Source: SB15 sp964639245 (GTDB lineage Bacteria; Chloroflexota; Anaerolineae; Aggregatilineales; J027). Taken from it: 64,000 nucleotides of DNA. Under the pieces are notes generated by a model that was not told the origin of the DNA, ran no database searches, and saw only the letters and a list, made by a program, of their open reading frames with translations. The stretch spans positions 186,001 through 250,000 of the forward strand of contig CAZXCU010000001.1 in NCBI GenBank assembly GCA_964639245.1. Direction: 5' to 3'. Shown here in pieces: positions 59,856 through 64,000 of the stretch. A program made the translations under genes and the position numbers. How positions within the stretch are numbered: position 1 is the first letter of the stretch; every line of letters starts with the position of its first letter.

Positions 59856-61004
59856 CTATTCCCCGCTAAAAAAACTGGCTACACGGTCAAAAAAGTTTTT
59901 GTCGTGGCGGCTGTTATGCTGCGGCACAGCATCTGGCTCAAAAGTGCGGGCGAGTTCCTCAAAAAGGTGTTTTTGCTCTGCCGAGAGTTTGTTGGGAACA
60001 AACACATTCACCACCACCAATTGATCGCCCCGTCCCTGGGTTGTGCCGTCAGGTCGCAGTTTGGGAACGCCTTTGTTCTTAAGCGTGATAATTGTGCCGG
60101 ATTGTGTGCCTGCCTTGATTTTGATTTCTTCCTGACCGTCAATCGTCGGAACAATCACCGTATCTCCCAACGCGGCTTGAGCAACATTGATATTCCATTC
60201 GAGCAAAATATCGCTGCCGCGCCGTTTGAGGTAGGGATGCTGCCGCACCGCCAAGACGACATACAAATTGCCGGGCGGGCCGCCATTTTCGCCGGGGTCG
60301 CCTTCGCCGCTTAAACGAATCTGTGTGCCATCATCCACCCCGGCGGGAATATTGACGGCTAATTTGCGGGTGGTGCGGATTTTGCCGCGTCCATCACATT
60401 TTTCGCAGGGAGATTCGATGATGGTGCCTTTGCCGTGACAGGTGGGGCAGTCGCTAGACATGACCATTTCGCCCAACAGGGTTTGACGGCGTTGATGCAC
60501 TTGCCCACTGCCATTACAGGTAGTACAGGTTTTGGGCGAAGTGCCGGGTTTTGCGCCGCTGCCGTCGCAGGTGGTACAGGTTTCCCATCGCTGGACATCA
60601 ATTTCGACATCTGCGCCGAAAACCGCCTGCTCAAAGGTCAGTTCAAGGTCATAGCGTAAATCCCGCCCCTGTTTGGCACGTTTACCGCGGGTCCCGCGCC
60701 GACTGGAAGAAAAACCGAAGCCTTGCATCAGGTCTTCAAAAATGGTGAAGGGGTCGCCGTAAGCAGCACTTGCCCCGCCGCCCATATTCACCCCCGCGTG
60801 ACCAAATTGGTCGTAAGCACGGCGTTTTTGCGGGTCGCTTAACACTTGATAGGCTTCATTGATTTCTTTAAATTTGGTTTCGGCATCTGGCGATTTATTC
60901 ACGTCAGGATGATATTGACGTGCCAGACCGCGAAACGCTTTTTTGATATCGTTGTCGCTGGCTTTGCGCTCAACGCCTAAAATCTCGTAATAATCTCTCG
61001 GCAT
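59856..61004 (-). CDS. dnaJ: chaperone DnaJ
   Basis: A 382-residue type I Hsp40. J domain with the HPD motif in ARQYHPDVNKSPDAE, a Gly-rich segment, four CxxCxGxG zinc repeats (CTTCDGSG, CTTCNGSG, CPTCHGKG, CEKCDGRG) and C-terminal client-binding domains. It stimulates the DnaK ATPase and delivers clients. ATG at 61004 has AAAGGGA 7 bases upstream; an upstream in-frame start at 61043 is rejected. Confidence 0.96.
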   Translation of the reverse strand: MPRDYYEILGVERKASDNDIKKAFRGLARQYHPDVNKSPDAETKFKEINEAYQVLSDPQKRRAYDQFGHAGVNMGGGASAAYGDPFTIFEDLMQGFGFSSSRRGTRGKRAKQGRDLRYDLELTFEQAVFGADVEIDVQRWETCTTCDGSGAKPGTSPKTCTTCNGSGQVHQRRQTLLGEMVMSSDCPTCHGKGTIIESPCEKCDGRGKIRTTRKLAVNIPAGVDDGTQIRLSGEGDPGENGGPPGNLYVVLAVRQHPYLKRRGSDILLEWNINVAQAALGDTVIVPTIDGQEEIKIKAGTQSGTIITLKNKGVPKLRPDGTTQGRGDQLVVVNVFVPNKLSAEQKHLFEELARTFEPDAVPQHNSRHDKNFFDRVASFFSGE

Positions 61005-61082
61005 AGTGTTCCCTTTTTGACACACAAAAAGGTGAAGGATCACTCCACCTAGCTGCTTTTTGCATGTGAATCTGGCGAGATG

Positions 61083-61109
61083 AAAAACGGGTGGGCTTGT
61101 GACCCACCC
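61083..61109 (-). terminator. terminator between dnaK and dnaJ
   Basis: GGGTGGG (61089-61095) and CCCACCC (61103-61109) with, on the minus strand, a following GTTTTTC. A weaker AGGTG/CACCT hairpin with TTTTT lies at 61026-61050. They suggest that dnaJ is expressed at a lower level or separately. Confidence 0.7.
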
Positions 61110-61125
61110 TCAAGGGCGTGGGCGA

Positions 61126-63015
61126 CTATTCGCTAAACTCGCCTTCAATCACGTCTTCTTCGCCCATCGTTCTGCCATTGCTGGAATAACCGCCGTCTTC
61201 CGGTGCGCCGGCTTGGTCGCCATACATGGCTGCGCCAAGTTGCTGAATGGAAATGCTGAGCGCGTCGGTTTTGGTCTGAATGTCGTTCATGTCATTGGTT
61301 TCCAACGCTTTTTTCAGGTCAGCGACTTTTTCTTCAATTTCGCTTTTGACATGGGCAGGCACTTTATCGCCAAATTCACGCAGGCTTTTTTCAGCAGTGA
61401 AAATGGTAGATTCGGCGCGGTTGCGCGATTCAGCTGCTTTTTTGCGTTCGGCATCCTGCGAGGCGTGTTGTTCGGCCTCGTTGACCATTTTCTTAATTTC
61501 ATCTTCTGCCAAGCCGCTGCTAGCAGTAATGGTGATTTTCTGTTCGCGTCCGGTGGCTTTGTCTTTGGCGCTGACGTTCAAAATCCCGTTTGCGTCAATG
61601 TCAAAGGTGACTTCAATTTGCGGTACACCACGCGGCGCAGGGGGAATCCCATCCAGAATGAATTTGCCGAGCGTGCGGTTGTCGGCTGCCATCGGACGTT
61701 CACCTTGCAGAACGTGAATTTCTACCTGAGTCTGGCTGTCCGAGGCGGTGCTGAACACCTGACTTTTCTTGGCTGGAATGGTCGTGTTGCGCTCAATGAG
61801 GGGAGTCGCCACCCCGCCCAAAGTTTCAATGCTCAGGGTCAAGGGGGTCACATCCAGCAGCAAAATGTCTTTGACATCCCCACCGAGAATCCCCGCTTGG
61901 ATGGCTGCCCCTACCGCCACAACTTCATCGGGATTGACCGATTTGTTCGGTTCTTTGCCGAAGAAATCCGCCACAGCTTTTTGAATGGCGGGCATCCGGG
62001 TCATCCCACCAACCAGCACAATTTCATCAATAGCATCTTTGTTGATGCCGGCATCTTTAAGCGCCTGTTTGACGGGTTCGATGGTACGGTCAACCAGATC
62101 ATGCACCAGTTCTTCAAATTTTGAACGGCTGAGGGTCATGTTCAGATGTTTTGGCCCGCTCTGGTCAGCCGTGATGAAGGGCAGGTTGATTTCTGCCGAG
62201 GTGGTTGAGGACAATTCTTTTTTGACATTTTCCGCCGATTCTTTCAAGCGTTGCAGTGCTTGGCGGTCTGCACGGAGATCGATGCCCGATTCTTTCTTAA
62301 ATTCGTCCGCCACCCATTGAATGATACGTTCGTCAAAGTCATCGCCACCGAGGAAAGTATCCCCATTGGTAGCCCGGACTTCAAACACGCCTTCACCGAC
62401 ATCCAAAATGGAAATATCGAATGTCCCGCCCCCCAAGTCATAAACGGCGATGGTGTGGTCGTGGCCTTCGTTTAAACCATAGGCCAGACTCGCGGCGGTG
62501 GGTTCGTTAATGATACGCAGCACTTCCAGCCCGGCAATGCGGCCTGCATCTTTGGTCGCTTGGCGTTGTGCATCGTTAAAATAGGCCGGAACGGTGATGA
62601 CCGCTTGGGTGACTTCTTCGCCCAGATAGGCTTCGGCATCCGCTTTGAGCTTTTGCAAAATCATCGCAGAAACTTCCGGCGGGCTGTATTCACGGTCAGC
62701 CATTTTAACCCGCACATCCCCGTTAGGAGCGCCGCTGACTTTATATGGCACGTATTTGATTGATTTTTTTACTTCATCTGTGTTGAATTTACGCCCCATG
62801 AAGCGCTTGATGGAGAAAATGGTGTTTTCAGGATTCATGACCGCTTGACGGCGGGCAACCTGCCCCACCAAACGTTCACCATTTTTGTTGACACCCACAA
62901 CCGAAGGAACTGTCCGTGCGCCTTCGGCAGAGGCGATGACCGTGGGTTCACCGCCTTCCATGACCGCAACCACGCTGTTGGTTGTTCCTAAATCAATACC
63001 AATGATCTTACCCAT
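61126..63015 (-). CDS. dnaK: chaperone DnaK (Hsp70)
   Basis: A 629-residue Hsp70. ATPase signatures: IGIDLGTTNSVVAVMEGG, VYDLGGGTFDISIL, and VLVGGMTRMPAIQ preceded by Ile; substrate-binding domain with LLLDVTPLTLSIETLGG; C-terminal lid and a disordered tail ending in EGEFSE. The length and motifs are complete. GAGGAAA precedes the ATG. A full-length reading frame on the opposite strand is a composition artefact. Confidence 0.98.
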   Translation of the reverse strand: MGKIIGIDLGTTNSVVAVMEGGEPTVIASAEGARTVPSVVGVNKNGERLVGQVARRQAVMNPENTIFSIKRFMGRKFNTDEVKKSIKYVPYKVSGAPNGDVRVKMADREYSPPEVSAMILQKLKADAEAYLGEEVTQAVITVPAYFNDAQRQATKDAGRIAGLEVLRIINEPTAASLAYGLNEGHDHTIAVYDLGGGTFDISILDVGEGVFEVRATNGDTFLGGDDFDERIIQWVADEFKKESGIDLRADRQALQRLKESAENVKKELSSTTSAEINLPFITADQSGPKHLNMTLSRSKFEELVHDLVDRTIEPVKQALKDAGINKDAIDEIVLVGGMTRMPAIQKAVADFFGKEPNKSVNPDEVVAVGAAIQAGILGGDVKDILLLDVTPLTLSIETLGGVATPLIERNTTIPAKKSQVFSTASDSQTQVEIHVLQGERPMAADNRTLGKFILDGIPPAPRGVPQIEVTFDIDANGILNVSAKDKATGREQKITITASSGLAEDEIKKMVNEAEQHASQDAERKKAAESRNRAESTIFTAEKSLREFGDKVPAHVKSEIEEKVADLKKALETNDMNDIQTKTDALSISIQQLGAAMYGDQAGAPEDGGYSSNGRTMGEEDVIEGEFSE

Positions 63016-63049
63016 TGCATTTCCTCACTTTGAATTATGATTCCACTGT

Positions 63050-63601
63050 TTAATTGGCTACCCGCACCATTGCTGGACGCAGCACTTTATCACCCCGTAC
63101 ATACCCTTTTTGCAGGACTTTACTGACCTGCCCGCTTTGATAGTCCCCAGAGGCTTCATCCGCCCCGATTGCTTCATGAAAATTGGGGTCGAATTCCTGC
63201 CCCAACGGGTCAATCGCTTGAATCCCTTCGGATTCAATCATGCTTTGAAATTTACGGTGAATCAGAACCAAGCCTTTCAGCCAATCGCTCTCCTTCTGGT
63301 CGGGAGCAACAGCTTCTAGCGCACGTTCAAAATCGTCCAGAATGGGCAAAAAGCGGGCTAGCACTTTGGCAGAAATATCTGCCTGCAAGGTTTCCTTTTC
63401 GCGCTCGACTCTTTTACGGAAATTCTGAAAATCCGCCCGTTCGCGCTGCAAGGCTTCTTTATACTCAGCAGCCTGCGCTTGAAATTCATTGATTTCTGAT
63501 TGGGCGGATGCTCCAGCACCGTTGGAGTCTTGCGTTGTTTCCTCAGCGATTTCGGCTTCGCTGGTCAGGTTTTCAGCTTGCTCGTTTGTCGTTTGCCCCA
63601 T
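63050..63601 (-). CDS. grpE: nucleotide exchange factor GrpE
   Basis: A 183-residue DnaK cochaperone that releases ADP. An acidic N-terminal region is followed by a long coiled coil (about 40-85; YKEALQRERADFQNFRKRVE) and the beta domain with LLPILDDFERALE-like ARFLPILDDFERALEA and GQEFDPNFHEAIG. ATG at 63601 has AGGATAGG upstream; it is 34 bases before dnaK. Confidence 0.95.
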   Translation of the reverse strand: MGQTTNEQAENLTSEAEIAEETTQDSNGAGASAQSEINEFQAQAAEYKEALQRERADFQNFRKRVEREKETLQADISAKVLARFLPILDDFERALEAVAPDQKESDWLKGLVLIHRKFQSMIESEGIQAIDPLGQEFDPNFHEAIGADEASGDYQSGQVSKVLQKGYVRGDKVLRPAMVRVAN

Positions 63602-63686
63602 ACACACCTATCCTTACGGTCACTGGAATAAGTGTAACGGGTACGTCATAGATTTATATTAGAAATGTCTCAAATTAAGGAAAGAA

Positions 63687-64000
63687 TCATTTTGGCTCAC
63701 CGTTGCCATAGACCCCGCGCATCCGGTCACTCATGAGCATTGCCACATAGCGAACGGTGCTAATGACCCGTCCATAACGCATCCGTGTCGGGCCAAGTAC
63801 GCTGATTGCGCCGACCAACTGGCTTGTGCCGTAGCTGCCCATCACCAAGCTCAAATGGTCAAAGTCATCAAAGCGTTTTTCACCGCCCACAATGACCTGT
63901 ACCGAGTCGCGTTCGTCTTTTTCAACGACTTCGGTAAAAACACTGTTGAGCAATTTTTTCTCATCGAGCAAGCGGAGTGCCTGCTGTGCGCCCACATTTT
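63687..64000 (-). CDS. hrcA: heat-inducible repressor HrcA, C-terminal part
   Basis: The gene runs off the right edge; about 104 C-terminal residues are visible. The ending VLGPTRMRYGRVISTVRYVAML with the preceding SLVMGSYGTSQLVGAISVLG is diagnostic for HrcA, the repressor that binds CIRCE operators and shuts off chaperone genes. It lies 85 bases upstream of grpE in the order hrcA-grpE-dnaK. No CIRCE copy is seen inside the window; it would be expected upstream of hrcA, beyond the edge. Confidence 0.93.
   Translation of the reverse strand, partial: NVGAQQALRLLDEKKLLNSVFTEVVEKDERDSVQVIVGGEKRFDDFDHLSLVMGSYGTSQLVGAISVLGPTRMRYGRVISTVRYVAMLMSDRMRGVYGNGEPK

Noticed and set aside
61099..62124. Long open frame opposite dnaK
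   Set aside because: It runs antisense to a complete DnaK, has no recognisable domain and no promoter or ribosome site; such mirror frames over dnaK are a known codon-bias artefact.

Overview
The window reads as a stretch of bacterial chromosome from a member of the Chloroflexota, most likely an Anaerolineae-like lineage. This is an inference. It rests on a TPR protein with a C-terminal SARP-type DNA-binding domain, secreted or membrane-anchored proteins with Thr/Pro-rich linkers, a 2-oxoacid:ferredoxin oxidoreductase with fused gamma-alpha subunit, genes of the LysW-type lysine pathway, and an hrcA-grpE-dnaK-dnaJ block. There is no rRNA, tRNA, CRISPR array, prophage or transposase gene. Genes are dense, several start at TTG, and neighbours often overlap by a few bases.

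Layout. 1-4143: fragment of an ArsR-type regulator, small unknown proteins, a two-winged-helix protein and a ClC chloride channel with CBS and RCK_C domains. 4186-7666 (minus): a MoxR-type AAA ATPase coupled to a VWA/metallopeptidase-like protein, divergent from an unknown protein plus Nudix hydrolase pair. 9227-13353: ABM-like protein with WYL regulator, gltX, an SRPBCC protein and an SRPBCC-ArsR operon with visible promoter and operator. 13517-18375: secreted SGNH hydrolase, a cluster of palindromic repeats, glycogen debranching enzyme, membrane protein, Rieske protein and degenerate Nudix protein. 18377-25615 (minus): flavin disulfide reductase, peptide-type ABC transporter (permease, fused double ATPase, permease) and aspartate kinase. 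25736-30668: small membrane proteins, LysM glycosidase-like protein, ammonium transporter, PAP2 phosphatase.

30686-33228 holds three genes of the alpha-aminoadipate lysine route (homoaconitase small subunit, homoisocitrate dehydrogenase, LysK), the middle one carrying a palindromic repeat read in frame. korAB follows behind a 41-bp dyad. 36405-44442 is an accessory-looking tract: secreted beta-repeat proteins, an SH3-like protein, UbiA prenyltransferase, membrane SGNH protein, double-hotdog thioesterase and a secreted HExxH protease. 44516-50723: purA, a membrane molybdopterin oxidoreductase with an internal twin-arginine motif, the SARP-like regulator and a dehydrogenase lacking its usual arginine. 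50897-52620: rpsA-like, rpsU and infA behind a near-consensus promoter. 53295-54666: MeaB and a B12-binding mutase subunit. 54878-59047: a very large GAF-rich histidine kinase. 59116-64000 (minus): hrcA(partial)-grpE-dnaK, then dnaJ with a LolD-like ATPase.

Best candidates for something undescribed: the MoxR-VWA pair, whose VWA protein contains two copies of a metallopeptidase-like domain (one with the HExxH glutamate lost) and shares short Phe-Arg-Arg motifs with the tail of its ATPase; the membrane molybdoenzyme with an internal Tat signal; and the SARP-like gene preceded by 22-bp-spaced direct repeats. All domain assignments come from reading motifs by eye; no database search was run.
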